From NCBI GenBank assembly GCA_006503475.1, contig RSEH01000249.1, positions 1-64,000 on the forward strand: 64,000 nucleotides of DNA, in the 5' to 3' direction. The notes under the pieces were generated by a model. It was not told where the DNA came from. It made no database searches and was given only the letters and a program-made list of their open reading frames with translations. This stretch comes from Stentor roeselii (lineage: Eukaryota > Ciliophora > Heterotrichea > Heterotrichida > Stentoridae). The translations under genes were made by a program, and so were the position numbers. Shown one piece after another: positions 1 to 9,494 of this stretch. Position 1 is the stretch's first letter, and the number at the start of each line of letters is the position of its first letter.

Positions 1-610
1 GATGAGCTGCTACTACTTGAGGATTTTTTCTTACCTCCAATTTTTACGTCTGGCACATTTACTTTAGGAACATCGACTTTGACTCCTGGAACAGATGGTG
101 TTACTTTAGCTTTTTTCTTACTCGAAGAGCTACTGCTTGAGGATTTTTTCTTACCTCCAATTTTTATATCTGGCACATTTACTTTAGGAATATCAACTTT
201 GGCTCCTGGAACAGTTGGTTTTACCTTTTTGTTTGATGAGCTGCTACTACTTGAGGATTTTTTCTTACCTCCAATTTTTACGTCTGGTACTTTTACTTTA
301 GGAGGATCAACTTTGGCTCCTGGAACAGATGGTGTTACTTTAGGAATATCAACTTTGGCTCCTGGAACAGTTGGTTTTACTTTTTTCTTAGATGAGCTGC
401 TACTACTTGAGGATTTTTTCTTACCTCCAATTTTTACGTCTGGCAATTTTACTTTAGGAGGATCGATTTTGGCCCCTGGAACAGATGGTGTTACTTTAGG
501 AGGATCGACTTTAGCTCCTGGAGTAGAAGGTTTTACTTTAGTTTTTTTGTTTGATGAGCTACTACTGCTACTACTTGAAGACTTCTTCTTTTTTCCAATC
601 TTAACATCAG
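1..610 (-). repeat. Coding tandem repeat, 110-160 bp unit, Ser-block/Lys-cluster/PDVKIGG module
   Basis: Near-identical copies of a segment beginning GATGAGCTGCTACTACTTGA on the plus strand start at 1, about 124, 235, 391 and 553. Copies farther from the window edge (553 and one near 675) are more diverged. Spacing varies because a second module (VPGAKVD-PPKV or IPKV) is present once or twice per unit. The pattern suggests recent unequal duplication inside a disordered tail. The array runs out of the window, so its total length cannot be seen. Confidence 0.85.
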
Positions 611-1943
611 GCAATTTAACCTTCGGAGTCTCTACCTTTCCTCCAGAAGGTTTAACATTTATCTTCTTCCCCGAAGAGCTACTACTTGAAGATTTTTTAT
701 CAAATCCAATCTTAACATTCGGTAAATCCAACTCAGGTTTCTTAATCTCAACTTTCGGCGGTACAGGTTTTTTTGCCTTATTTTTTTCCGAGTTACTACT
801 CGAGCTACTAATTTTTTTCTTAGGCGGTGCAGGTTTTTTCGCTTGTTTTTTCGAAGAGTCCGAACTAGAAGACGATTTTTTTTCCTCATCCGAAGAATTA
901 ACAAAAATGACTTCATTCTTGACCTCGACACTATCACTATCACTATCATCAAGTAAGTTCATAAAGACCTCCGGTTTTTTTTCACATAGTTTGCAAGGAA
1001 AGAACTTATGAGGGTCAATCATAAAGACAATCCAATAATTAACTCCTTTCATTCGAATAGCGCAAGCAGGAGCTGAGATGAATACCGAGAAGCACTCTTG
1101 ATGAATAACTGGAAAGTTTTCATAAAACTTGACAAAAAGTGAATCTAAAGTTTTAACGACATGATTTTGAGTTGATATTGAACAAGTAAAAGTGTTGACC
1201 TCGTTTTTCAGGTCTGTTCCTGCCAAGACTAACACCCTGTCGCCTTGCAAGCCGACTGTCGGTCGAAGTACTTCAAAGCTGAGTTTCGCACCTGTGAACT
1301 CCAGGGTGAGTCCTTGTTTTAAGTCAATTGAAAAGACTTTTTTATTCGCTTTGAGCTGTCCATTAGTTTTCTTTCTGCTTCCTCCAACAAACCAGATCTT
1401 TCCATCAACTAAAACAGACCCGGCGTTAATCAAATGTTTTAATTTAAACTCCCCTTTACTCCCTTTAAAAGTCCTTTTCGCATCTTTTCCTTGTTTTTTT
1501 TTCCCTTTGATGATTTCAGTTTTCGCTTTTTCATGTGCGACTTGCCAGGAGTTATCTTGAAAACTGTAAATAAAGATATGAGACTCGCCTCCTGAAGTCC
1601 CATTCACGTAATAAACTCGGTTTTCAAAGTAATGCAGTTGGCCACCTTCTAATGGGAAGGGAAGATTAGCAAAGGTTTTAATTTCTTTTGTTTCCAGGTC
1701 GAGACTTGAAAGATGCTGCACTTCTAAAGCGCCTACACCGATGAGAAGTGTTTTTGAGGAAGAGAAGCAAAGAGGACTGTCTTTTGTGATAAGAAGCTTG
1801 TGGGCAAGCTCAGATGATGACACTCCTTCGCTTGTTATGTGAGAGATCTGCTGTTTTTCTCGATTGAAGTAATAAAAGTTTAACGAATCGAGGCACTTTC
1901 CTGAAGGGATCTGCCCTTGAGAACGAATTCCTGCTTCAACCAT
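1..1943 (-). CDS. Kelch-repeat protein with Ser/Lys repeat tail (partial, 3' end outside window)
   Basis: The minus-strand frame is open from an ATG at 1943 to the window edge (647 codons, no stop), so the C-terminus is missing. The first ~300 residues contain Kelch-like blades, for example EGGQLHYFENRVYYVNG near residue 100 and VLVDGKIWFVGG near residue 175, as expected for a beta-propeller that binds protein partners. After about residue 310 an acidic stretch (DDSDSDS, NSSDEE) leads into a low-complexity tail. The tail alternates a poly-Ser block, Lys clusters and a conserved PDVKIGGKKK-type unit with VPGAKVDIPKV, which is faintly like AHNAK repeats. The repeat is also visible in the DNA. 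The upstream sequence on the coding strand is AATTAATG. The Kelch call is fairly safe; the tail's function is unknown. A 310-codon open frame on the other strand (79-1011, Leu/Phe/Gly-rich) is a shadow of the repeats. Confidence 0.8.
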   Translation of the reverse strand, partial: MVEAGIRSQGQIPSGKCLDSLNFYYFNREKQQISHITSEGVSSSELAHKLLITKDSPLCFSSSKTLLIGVGALEVQHLSSLDLETKEIKTFANLPFPLEGGQLHYFENRVYYVNGTSGGESHIFIYSFQDNSWQVAHEKAKTEIIKGKKKQGKDAKRTFKGSKGEFKLKHLINAGSVLVDGKIWFVGGSRKKTNGQLKANKKVFSIDLKQGLTLEFTGAKLSFEVLRPTVGLQGDRVLVLAGTDLKNEVNTFTCSISTQNHVVKTLDSLFVKFYENFPVIHQECFSVFISAPACAIRMKGVNYWIVFMIDPHKFFPCKLCEKKPEVFMNLLDDSDSDSVEVKNEVIFVNSSDEEKKSSSSSDSSKKQAKKPAPPKKKISSSSSNSEKNKAKKPVPPKVEIKKPELDLPNVKIGFDKKSSSSSSSGKKINVKPSGGKVETPKVKLPDVKIGKKKKSSSSSSSSSSNKKTKVKPSTPGAKVDPPKVTPSVPGAKIDPPKVKLPDVKIGGKKKSSSSSSSSKKKVKPTVPGAKVDIPKVTPSVPGAKVDPPKVKVPDVKIGGKKKSSSSSSSSNKKVKPTVPGAKVDIPKVNVPDIKIGGKKKSSSSSSSSKKKAKVTPSVPGVKVDVPKVNVPDVKIGGKKKSSSSSSS

Positions 1944-3530
1944 TAATTATTTGGATAGCCATAACCAATGTTTTAAGACAGGGATTATGGGAACTTATGG
2001 AAATTTTTTGAAAATTTAGAGATTTGGATTGGTTCTGGGACTTTTTGGGTTTTTGGTTTTAGGAGTTTTTTGGAGGTTTTGGGGTTTGAAGGGGTTAGAA
2101 GGTTTCTTGAGGGGTTATTGTTTTTGGAAAAATTTAGGAGAATTTAGGGTTTATTGAAGAGTGGTTTAAAGGATTTGTTGAGAATTTTTGGTTTTAGGTT
2201 GGGGGTTGGTTTTGTTGGTTATTGGATTTTAGAGTGTTTTAGGTTTTAGATGGTATGAAGTTTTGTTTTAGGTATGAAGTTATTGAACTTCTTTGGTAAA
2301 TCATTTGGGAAATAATTTCAAATAAATTAATTTAAGTAATTTTAATATCAGGTTAACGTTATATTCAACTCATATTCTTTTTCAATATTGTACTTTAAAA
2401 TGTAAATGCTATTACCCTTAGATGTTTTTTCTTTATATTCTTTCATTTGGATTTGATTACTAATGAAAATTTAGGAAATCCTTTATATTATGGAGTTCAA
2501 CCTGGTGGTTGTACAAATAGTTTTAAAAATATAATCAGCATATCTATGTATTATGATACTATAATTGTTATAGGTGAATATTCCAAGTATTTAGATATAA
2601 AGCTAAAATAATCTCTTTAACTCCTTTCTATATACTCAAGATTATTTAGTCTTTTGATGATTTTCACCAAAAAGTCTTAATCTTTTACTCAGAAAAGTTT
2701 GATTCATAAAAAGCCATTTGGGAAGCATGTAAAAAATAGTTTATGATTTTAAATATATAATAGTAATATTTGAATGGGATAAGCCTCGGCACTTCGTCTT
2801 GATATATTTTCATTTGAGCTTAAGAATTGATTGGTAAAAGATTTTCGAAGTATAAACTAATGAAAATTGACGAATATAGGAAAAGAAGAGAAGTATTTTC
2901 AAGGAATAGAGAAAATAATCGAGATGAAAAGTGTATTTACAGTGAATCACTTGGGCAGAGGTTGATAGTATGCCAAAGTGACACTATATAAGTGCCTCTT
3001 TACCTGAAATTCTTATAAAATTACCATTATTTTCATTGGTCATCTAAAACCTACCCAAACATTATATTTCTTTTCAAATGATATACTAACTTAATTGGGT
3101 TTCACTAATGAATAAACATATACTTTTTATTTGACTAATCCTTGGAAGTTAGTGAATTTTAGTCTTTTTAAACCTATCTCTTATTCTTGACTTTGAAATA
3201 AGAGGGTAAATGCTAAGTATAATTGTTGAAGACGAGTCTAAATGTTCTTAGTTCAATTTGAACTGCAAGGACTATTTTCTTATCATCCAACTTATTCTTC
3301 AGGCAACACCCTAAAAGAATCCCAAAGAAAATCTAAGAACTCTCTAAAAATCACTAAATTTCACACAATACCAAAAACCCACCAAATCTCATTTAACAGC
3401 CTAACTTATCCCCTAAAACCAAAAAAACCCTCTAAACAACTTCAAATTATAACAAAACACAAATCAAACCACTTATCACTCCAATAAAATTTCCAACACC
3501 CTTATTAAATTGAACCCTCTCAATAACTAC
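1944..3530. other. Intergenic region, about 1.6 kb
   Basis: No convincing gene. From about 1960 to 2280 the plus strand is strongly G/T-rich, which makes the 5' flank of the minus-strand Kelch gene A/C-rich on its coding strand. From about 3280 to 3530 the plus strand is A/C-rich, flanking the 3' end of the Skp1-like gene. The middle is AT-rich with no clear structure. Short open frames at 3242-3487 and 3510-3713 have flank composition and no recognisable protein features. Confidence 0.6.
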
Positions 3531-4001
3531 TTACTTCACACTTTTCTTGATCCACACAAACTTCAAATAATCATCTTCATCAATCGTCAACTCATCAATA
3601 CTAAAAACTTCATTCAGCACCTCCTTCGGAATCCCTACAAAAATCTTCGCAATCTGAACACAACAAGCTTTCTGCAAGTCCTTAAAATCAAGTTTATAAG
3701 CAGCAGATACTAAAAGTCCAAGTTCTTCTTCAGAGACCTTCTGAAAAAAAGCTTTAATTCCTGGTTGTTGTTCGAAACATTGAGTTTCTTTATCAATACA
3801 ATCTTTAAAAACCGGGACATTTTCCTGAATTTCAACAAATTCTTGAATGAGTTTTAAAGAAAAAGTATCAATTTCCAGGGTTTTCAAGCTAATCTCTTCA
3901 TTTAAATCAGGACAATGCTTTAAGAACTCGCTATTATTAACAGATTCTAAAGGCAGTTGAACTTTAACACCTTCCCAGCTGACAAGTGTGACTTTTTCCA
4001 T
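3531..4001 (-). CDS. SKP1: Skp1-like SCF ubiquitin ligase adaptor
   Basis: A 156-residue protein, close to the usual Skp1 length. Skp1 joins cullin to F-box proteins in SCF E3 ligases. The N-terminus (VTLVSWEGVKVQLPLE) fits the BTB/POZ-type fold. The C-terminal half fits the Skp1 dimerisation and F-box binding region: LVSAAYKLDFKDLQKACC corresponds to the family's LILAANYLDIKGLLD-type helix, followed by an IPKEVLNEVFSIDELTIDEDD segment like the family's EEIRKTFNI...FTEEEE. The extreme C-terminal WCEEK-type end is replaced by FVWIKKSVK, so it is a divergent member. Its ATG lies only 12 bp from the ATG of the divergent MFS gene, implying a shared or bidirectional promoter. Confidence 0.85.
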   Translation of the reverse strand: MEKVTLVSWEGVKVQLPLESVNNSEFLKHCPDLNEEISLKTLEIDTFSLKLIQEFVEIQENVPVFKDCIDKETQCFEQQPGIKAFFQKVSEEELGLLVSAAYKLDFKDLQKACCVQIAKIFVGIPKEVLNEVFSIDELTIDEDDYLKFVWIKKSVK

Positions 4002-4013
4002 TATAACATTGTA
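4002..4013. promoter_or_regulatory. 12-bp divergent intergenic spacer between two start codons
   Basis: The sequence TATAACATTGTA is all that separates the Skp1-like ATG (minus, 3999-4001) from the MFS ATG (plus, 4014-4016). Any core promoter or 5' untranslated region for both genes must lie in this spacer or inside the opposite coding sequence. Promoter function is inferred from position only. Confidence 0.4.
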
Positions 4014-5627
4014 ATGGAAGACTCAGTATTGATAGAAAAAGTGATAAGTGTTTACATCTTAGTCCTATCTTTCATCGATCTTTACGTAAGAAAAAATTAG
4101 ATTATTTGGCCGATTTCCTTCTTTTTAATCAGCAGCTTCTGCAAAGACGAGTCAGTTTTAAACATCGCATTATGGGCAGGGGGACTGATATTCGTGCATT
4201 CTTTATCAAAACTTACAGGTTTTCTCTTATTTCCTACTCTTTCCAGGACCTGCTCATTAAAACTCGTCCTTCTCCTTCAACTTGCTCTAGGCTCCGCCAG
4301 TGCCCTTCTCCTTGGAATCTTCCCGTCTTTTATCTCAGTCTTCGCGTCAAGGACGCTCAGTGGATTTTCTTCAAGTTTTCAACCCGCCATTCGAAGAGTC
4401 TTCGTCGCGATTTGCTTAAAGGAAAAAAATGATTGGCCTTCTTTTGCTTCAAAGTTGATTTGGTCTTCGAAACTTTCAGGATTTTTCGGAATTCTTGTTT
4501 CTGGAGTCCTTTCAAACCCGGCTTTGCTTCTTTCAACAGTGAATGATAAGTCAGTTGAAAGATGGTTTTTACTTGGGTTGATTTTGTTCTTGTTGAATAT
4601 TTCGGCTTTGTTGTTGGTTTTTTCTATTGATAGTGAAAATTTGAGTCAACTTGGAAAAATTGAAGTGGTTGAGAAGAAAGAAGAGGAAAAAGAGAAAAAT
4701 GATGAAAATTTGAATGGACTTGATTTTACCTCTGTGGAAAAAACTGATGATCGACATGTTTTTAATTTTCGTAGGTTTTTTGATGAGAGGGAAGAAAAGG
4801 AAAAAGCTGAGTATTTTAGTCCGAAACATGATGCGAATAAAAGTTCTAGATTTTCTGTTCCGCTTAGTGCTAGAGTTGAAAGCAAGGCAAGGGCAAGTGC
4901 GGAGACTGTTGACGAGTCAAGTTTTTCACCCGATGTAAAAAAAACTCATATTTCAATAATAGAAGATGACCTTCCTGACCTTTCCCAACCAGACGAAAAA
5001 CACCCTGATATAAAAATCACTGATAAAAAAGAAGAACCTTCATTACAACTCGCTTTATTTTACAGAGCTTTTTTAACTTTTTACTCTGCAGTTTTATATG
5101 AATCTTTTCCTTTCTTGATAATTTCCTCAGATCTTTCAGTACCTATAAACGAACTAGCTTTACTTGTAGGAATTCCTTTTATATTATCAGCAAGTGTAAA
5201 AATCTGGGCATCTCCCTGGATTCTCAAAAGAGTCTCTTGTATTAAACTAAGCAGTTGGTGCATTGGGTCTAGTTCCTTTGTACTTCTAGTAGAAGCTATT
5301 TTATTAGCCCTAGAGCCAAATATCTGGTATTTGCCCTTCACAGCTTTTTTTCTTTTTACCTTTTGTGAAATGATGCTTCCACTTGGAGTCATTCTTGTGT
5401 CAGACTCTGTGAAACCTTCAGAACGCGATTTAGTTTTATTTAGAAGTGATGTTCAGGCCTTGTTTAGTAGAATTTTCAGTGGATTGATCAGTTGTTTGAT
5501 TATTTTTGGATTACACCCTGCAAGTCTTGCTGTTTTTTTAATGGTTCTTGCTTTGGCTTTGATCATCGTGCATAAAAAAATATCGGGTCGATATCGACTT
5601 GCAGGGCAATTTCCTTATGCTTTATAA
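4014..5627 (+). CDS. Major facilitator superfamily transporter (one 15-nt intron)
   Basis: Two exons, 4014-4085 and 4101-5627, give 532 residues. Without removing the intron the frame breaks; with it removed the N-terminus gains the first two membrane helices (MEDSVLIEKVISVYILVLSF, then a second after the splice). The order is six hydrophobic helices (residues ~5-200), a long charged acidic loop (~205-335), then six more helices, the 12-helix MFS layout. The helix 2/3 loop (GFLLFPTLSRTCSLK) is a worn version of the MFS GxLSDRxGRR motif, and RTLSGFSSSFQPAIRR resembles helix 4. The substrate cannot be told from sequence; DHA1-type proton antiporters are the nearest general resemblance. The stop lies 12 bp from the stop of the convergent DLD gene. 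Confidence 0.75.
4086..4100 (+). other. 15-nt intron in the MFS gene
   Basis: Sequence GTAAGAAAAAATTAG: GT-AG ends, A at position 10. It lies between codons (TAC | ATT). Removal joins a 24-codon ATG exon in frame to the transporter body. Confidence 0.85.
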
Positions 5628-5639
5628 TTAACTAACTAA

Positions 5640-7052
5640 CTAAAAATGAATCGCTTTTGAATGGGCTGAAAGACATGCTTCTTTGAAAGCCTCGCAGAAA
5701 CCTGGATGCGCGTGGCTTGTCCTGGCTACGTCTTCACTTGCGGCTTTGTACTCCATTGCTAGAGCTGCTTCCATTATTAGCTCACCCGCGTTTGGACCTA
5801 AGAAGTGACAGCCTAGGAGACGGTCAGTCCGTGCATCAGTAAGAACCTTAATAAACCCATCAGAGTCATGATTAGCCCTTGCTCTAGAATTTGCCAAAAA
5901 CGGAAAAGTTCCTTTTTTATACTCAACTCCAAGTTCCTTAAGTTGTTCCTCAGTTTTTCCAACAGAAGCTACTTCAGGATAAGTATAAATAACAGAGGGT
6001 ATATTTTCATAATTGACATGACCAAGATGTCCTGCAATATGTTCAGCAACAAAAACTCCTTCTTCTTCCGCCTTGTGAGCAAGCATCATGCCTTTGATGC
6101 AGTCTCCGACAGCGTAAATATGAGAATGTTTTGTCTGAAGGTATCTGTTGACTTCTATTCTTCCTTGCTTGTCGACAGGAATTCCGATGGTTTCTAGTCC
6201 GAGTCCTTCAGTAAAGGCTTTTCTGCCAACGGCAACAAGGACCTTGTCACCTTCAATGCTGGTTTCTTTGCCTTCAAGAGAAAGTTTTACTGAATCGGCC
6301 CAGATTTCAGCACCGACGACTTTTGTGCCGAGTAAAAATTTCATGCCTTGTTTTTCCATCACTTTTTGAAGAGCGTTGCTTATTTCTAGGTCTGTTGGAC
6401 CTGCCACTTTGCTTAAGAATTCAACGAATACTACTTCGGTGCCGAGACGACTCCAGACGCTGCCGAGTTCTAAGCCGATTACTCCTGCTCCGACAACCAC
6501 CAACTTCTTTGGAGCTGAAGGCAGCTCCATGGCTCCCGTGTTGCTTAGCACTGTCTTCTCGTCTATTGGCAAAAAACCTCCTGGCACATTAGAAGGCTCG
6601 GAACCTGTGGCAATGATGATGTTTTTTGCTGTCACTTTTTGACCTGACACGTCCAACTCGTGGTCGCCTTTGAACTTTCCGAAACCTCGAATGTGAGTCA
6701 CTTTGTTCTTTTTGAATAAACCTTCGATGCCTTTAGTCAGACCGTCCACTGATTTCTGCTTAGTTTTTAATATCGACGGGACATCAAATCGAAGCCCTTC
6801 AAATTGTATTCCATGACGTGCGAACTCTTTACTAGCTTCCATGTACTTATGAGTGGTATTCAGTAAAGATTTCGCTGGAATGCAGCCAACATTCAAGCAA
6901 GTTCCACCTAAAGTCGTTCGCTTTTCAATGCAGGCTGTTTTCAACCCGAGCTGTGATGCTTTAATCGCTGCGACGTAACCACCTGGGCCTCCTCCGACCA
7001 CTGCGACATCAAAGTCAAAAGAAGAGAATCTACGAGCAAGGGATTTTAACAT
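5640..7052 (-). CDS. DLD: Dihydrolipoamide dehydrogenase, mitochondrial (E3)
   Basis: A 470-residue flavoprotein disulfide reductase. It reoxidises the lipoyl groups of pyruvate and 2-oxoglutarate dehydrogenases and the glycine cleavage system, using FAD and NAD+. The first ~12 residues (MLKSLARRFSSF) are basic and hydroxylated like a mitochondrial presequence. The FAD Rossmann motif VVGGGPGGYVAA follows at about 18-29, the redox-active disulfide GGTCLNVGC at Cys52/Cys57, the NAD-binding VVVGAGVIGLELGSVWSRLG near 185, the second FAD motif YAVGDCIKGMMLAHKAEEEG near 315, and the His449-Pro-x3-Glu454 dyad (HAHPGFCEA) near the C-terminus. All catalytic residues are present and the length is that of the mature family. 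The stop is TAG. Confidence 0.97.
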   Translation of the reverse strand: MLKSLARRFSSFDFDVAVVGGGPGGYVAAIKASQLGLKTACIEKRTTLGGTCLNVGCIPAKSLLNTTHKYMEASKEFARHGIQFEGLRFDVPSILKTKQKSVDGLTKGIEGLFKKNKVTHIRGFGKFKGDHELDVSGQKVTAKNIIIATGSEPSNVPGGFLPIDEKTVLSNTGAMELPSAPKKLVVVGAGVIGLELGSVWSRLGTEVVFVEFLSKVAGPTDLEISNALQKVMEKQGMKFLLGTKVVGAEIWADSVKLSLEGKETSIEGDKVLVAVGRKAFTEGLGLETIGIPVDKQGRIEVNRYLQTKHSHIYAVGDCIKGMMLAHKAEEEGVFVAEHIAGHLGHVNYENIPSVIYTYPEVASVGKTEEQLKELGVEYKKGTFPFLANSRARANHDSDGFIKVLTDARTDRLLGCHFLGPNAGELIMEAALAMEYKAASEDVARTSHAHPGFCEAFKEACLSAHSKAIHF

Positions 7053-7340
7053 TTTTGTTAACCATCAGTGAAAATTGAGCCAAGTTAAAGTCAGAAGAGT
7101 TTTTTTGATAGAGAATTGATTGAATTTCGAGTTTTTTCTTAAATTTTAAAAAAAATTTAGAGAACAATTAGGATTTTCGTGATTTTCTTTCAATTGAAAT
7201 TATTTAGGTAAAATATTTTGTTACTCTTAATGGAAATCATTCAATATAAGAAGATAAAAACTAGAAATGATTCAATTTCTGAAGATTTCTTCAAATTTTA
7301 ACTAATTCTAATTAAATAATCTTGTTACTCTTATAAATAC

Positions 7341-7919
7341 TCAACAATTCCTTGAACCAAATTCAAAGTCCGGCTTCTCCAAAAACGACTTTTTAAGTAC
7401 TTCAAAAACTCCAGGATTACAAAGCGAAAACATTGAATTCTGTGTTTTTTCCTCAACTTTTCTCAAAATCCTGCTTTTCGAATGAGTCATTTTAAGCCAC
7501 TCATGTTTCCTAAACTGATTTTCCCACTTTTTATTAGAATAAACAGACTGAGTCCCTTGAAGTCTTTCTAAGATTTTTTGATTTTCAAGAAAAATTTTGT
7601 TTTGACTGTCGATTCGGTTTTTGAAGTTCAAAGAATTTGACGAGTTTCTTGGAATAAGTCGATCTTTATTTAAAGCAGAAGGTTTTATATTGATGACAAG
7701 CATTTTATTCAATAAGAGTTGATTGCTTGACTCGATGCTTTTTAACTTTTCTTGTCGAAGTCGAAGTTTTTTGCTTCCTGTTCGGGGCAAGGGAGTCGAG
7801 TTTTTGTCTTCTATGTGAAAAGTTGGGTTTATTCGGAGTAATGAACTTTTGAGACGTTTTGACTCTTTTTGTCTTAGGAAATGCTCGTAGGATTGGTTGC
7901 AGGTTTGAGAATTCCACAT
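7341..7919 (-). CDS. CFAP97/Hemingway-like small basic protein
   Basis: A 192-residue basic protein with no signal peptide or membrane segment. The stretch around residues 105-145 (FLENQKILERLQGTQSVYSN, followed by KKWENQFRKHEWLK) resembles the short CFAP97/Hemingway motif, in which an EN-x-LL-x-RL helix is followed by a basic segment. Members of that family are cilium-associated. The resemblance is short, so the call is tentative. The protein starts at an ATG preceded on the coding strand by an A/C-rich flank and ends with TGA, one of the places showing TGA is a stop here. Confidence 0.45.
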   Translation of the reverse strand: MWNSQTCNQSYEHFLRQKESKRLKSSLLRINPTFHIEDKNSTPLPRTGSKKLRLRQEKLKSIESSNQLLLNKMLVINIKPSALNKDRLIPRNSSNSLNFKNRIDSQNKIFLENQKILERLQGTQSVYSNKKWENQFRKHEWLKMTHSKSRILRKVEEKTQNSMFSLCNPGVFEVLKKSFLEKPDFEFGSRNC

Positions 7920-9116
7920 TGACTGGTTATTATTTTTAAGAGGTTTTGGGGTGGTTTAATTTGCTCAGGGCTCATTGGTTTGTTTGTAAAATACCATTTA
8001 AGCTACATGAAGAAAGAAATTTGATTGAAAAAAAGGATTTTTAGAGGAATTTGATTGTATAAGGTTGAGGTAGAAGAATTTTTTTCAAGTAATCATTACT
8101 TGCTTATATTAGATTCTTGAAATTATTTAGGAAAATTGCTTTCAGAAATACTTTAAATGTTTCTCAAGTGCTTTAGTTTTATCATTTGTCTAAAAAATAA
8201 TAAGACTAGGCATTCTTTACTCTAAATAATCCCGAGATTTAAGAAAGTTTAATAGTTCTAAAAACTCATTCAAATGTTTTCGGCATTATTTTTTAAGGAT
8301 TTCTCAAGCTGAAATAATTTAGTAATTTTCTATTATTAGAGCAAGTTTGTAATGGGACTTTAGTTAAGAGATTTCAATAGGAATGTAAGTGAATATGTAA
8401 GAGTTGAACTATCTTGATTGATGAGATCCTTCTATGAAAATGCATATGTTTATTTCATCGAAATTTTAAGGGTTATTCGCATATATTTACTAGTTCAGGT
8501 ATTATTTCCATGATTAGAAATATGAAAAATCTTAGCAGAAACTTAATTAGAAGTAATGATTAATCTATTATATAATGGAATCTAGTCAAATAAGTCAATA
8601 ATTATAAATATATGTTAAAGTTTTCTTTACTATTTTGAACATATTCCACAAGCAAGTCTCCTTTTAAGCTATTCTAAAAACTTAGTAAATGGATTTCGCT
8701 TAGCATTTTTCATTAGAAAAAAATCTAATTTAGTAAGCTATCTCTTCATTTTAAAAATATCAGATGAATAAATTTAAAATCTTTTTCAAAATCCTGTCTT
8801 CAAACATCTAAATAAGCCGGCAACCTAAATCTTTATGAAACTTTCAACTCTAAGCAAAATTTTATTCCTAATTGCATTTTGCAATTCCTTAAGGATTTTC
8901 TTATAAAATACTTAATTGATACACTTAATCATTCACAAATGCTTTCAAGTGCAAGAACTTTAAAGTCAGCCATTATAACAAAATAATATACACCATAATA
9001 ATTTAAGTTAAAATTCAGTACCTTCTGTTCCAATTTTTTATTGAACTCTAATCTTAATGGCTAATCTCGATTATCCATCTAAAAATGCATTCCCTAATCG
9101 ATTATTATTAGTAAAA
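7920..9116. other. Intergenic region
   Basis: AT-rich, with no gene that I can support. An alternative in-frame ATG of the downstream zinc-finger gene lies at 9057. The 37-bp element at 9001-9037, shared with the paralogous zinc-finger gene, is the only notable signal. Confidence 0.55.
9001..9037 (+). promoter_or_regulatory. Conserved upstream element of zinc-finger gene, copy 1
   Basis: This 37-bp stretch, with core CAGTACCTTCTGTTCCAATT, matches 34 of 37 positions with the region upstream of the paralogous zinc-finger gene (55028-55064, minus). It lies 79 bp before the ATG favoured here (9117). It is at least as well conserved as the coding DNA of the pair, which suggests a retained promoter or 5' UTR signal rather than leftover duplication. 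Function is inferred. Confidence 0.5.
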
Positions 9117-9494
9117 ATGAATCCACTCGTCATCAGCGAATATCGACTAGTCTTCTTCTGTTGCATGCATGAAGGTTGCAACCGAAAGTACACAACCAAG
9201 TTCAACCTAAAGAAACACGTCGAGCTTCACCACTTAAAACAAATAAAATTCGCTTGTCAAGACTGTGGAAAAACATTCGTGAGTAAATTGAACCTCCAAG
9301 AACATGCATATGTCCATTCTGGAGAACTTCCTTACATCTGTGACTTGTGCGGAGAAAAGTTCAGGCAAATAAGTCGGCTTTCTCTTCATAAAAGACACCA
9401 TAAATTGCAGAGCAATTCAATGGGATGCTGTCTTTCAGCTCAAGAACTGGCAGAAACGAAAAACATTCAATTTTTCCAAAGAAGTCCAAAGTAG
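9117..9494 (+). CDS. Three-finger C2H2 zinc-finger protein, copy 1
   Basis: Contains three C2H2 fingers: CMHEGCNRKYTTKFNLKKH..., then CQDCGKTFVSKLNLQEHAYVH, then CDLCGEKFRQISRLSLHKRHH, joined by an SGELPY linker close to the TGEKPY linker of TFIIIA-type factors. It is probably a nucleic-acid-binding regulator; the target is unknown. I chose the start at 9117 (MNPLVISEYRLV, 125 residues) because the paralogue at 54586-54963 begins at exactly the equivalent place (MTSLNLSEFRLV) and has stops in frame just upstream. An in-frame ATG at 9057 would add 20 residues with no counterpart in the paralogue. Both copies share a CC-rich tail (MGCCLS / LGCCLL) after the last finger. Confidence 0.88.
   Translation: MNPLVISEYRLVFFCCMHEGCNRKYTTKFNLKKHVELHHLKQIKFACQDCGKTFVSKLNLQEHAYVHSGELPYICDLCGEKFRQISRLSLHKRHHKLQSNSMGCCLSAQELAETKNIQFFQRSPK

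Noticed and set aside
79-1011. A 310-codon plus-strand frame rich in Leu, Phe and Gly that looks like a repetitive membrane protein.
   Set aside because: It is the reverse reading of the Ser/Lys repeat tail of the minus-strand Kelch gene, which is open across the whole region with recognisable Kelch motifs.
3280-3530. Telomere-like CCCTAA words in A/C-rich stretches (also near 46765).
   Set aside because: Words are scattered and not in tandem; they follow from the A/C-rich flank composition.
3242-3713. Two short plus-strand frames (81 and 67 codons).
   Set aside because: The first lies in A/C-rich gene-flank sequence and the second overlaps the Skp1-like gene on the other strand; neither has protein features.
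9057-9116. An upstream ATG at 9057 as the start of zinc-finger copy 1.
   Set aside because: The paralogue begins at the residue equivalent to 9117 and has stops in frame before it, so the extra 20 residues have no support; it remains possible.
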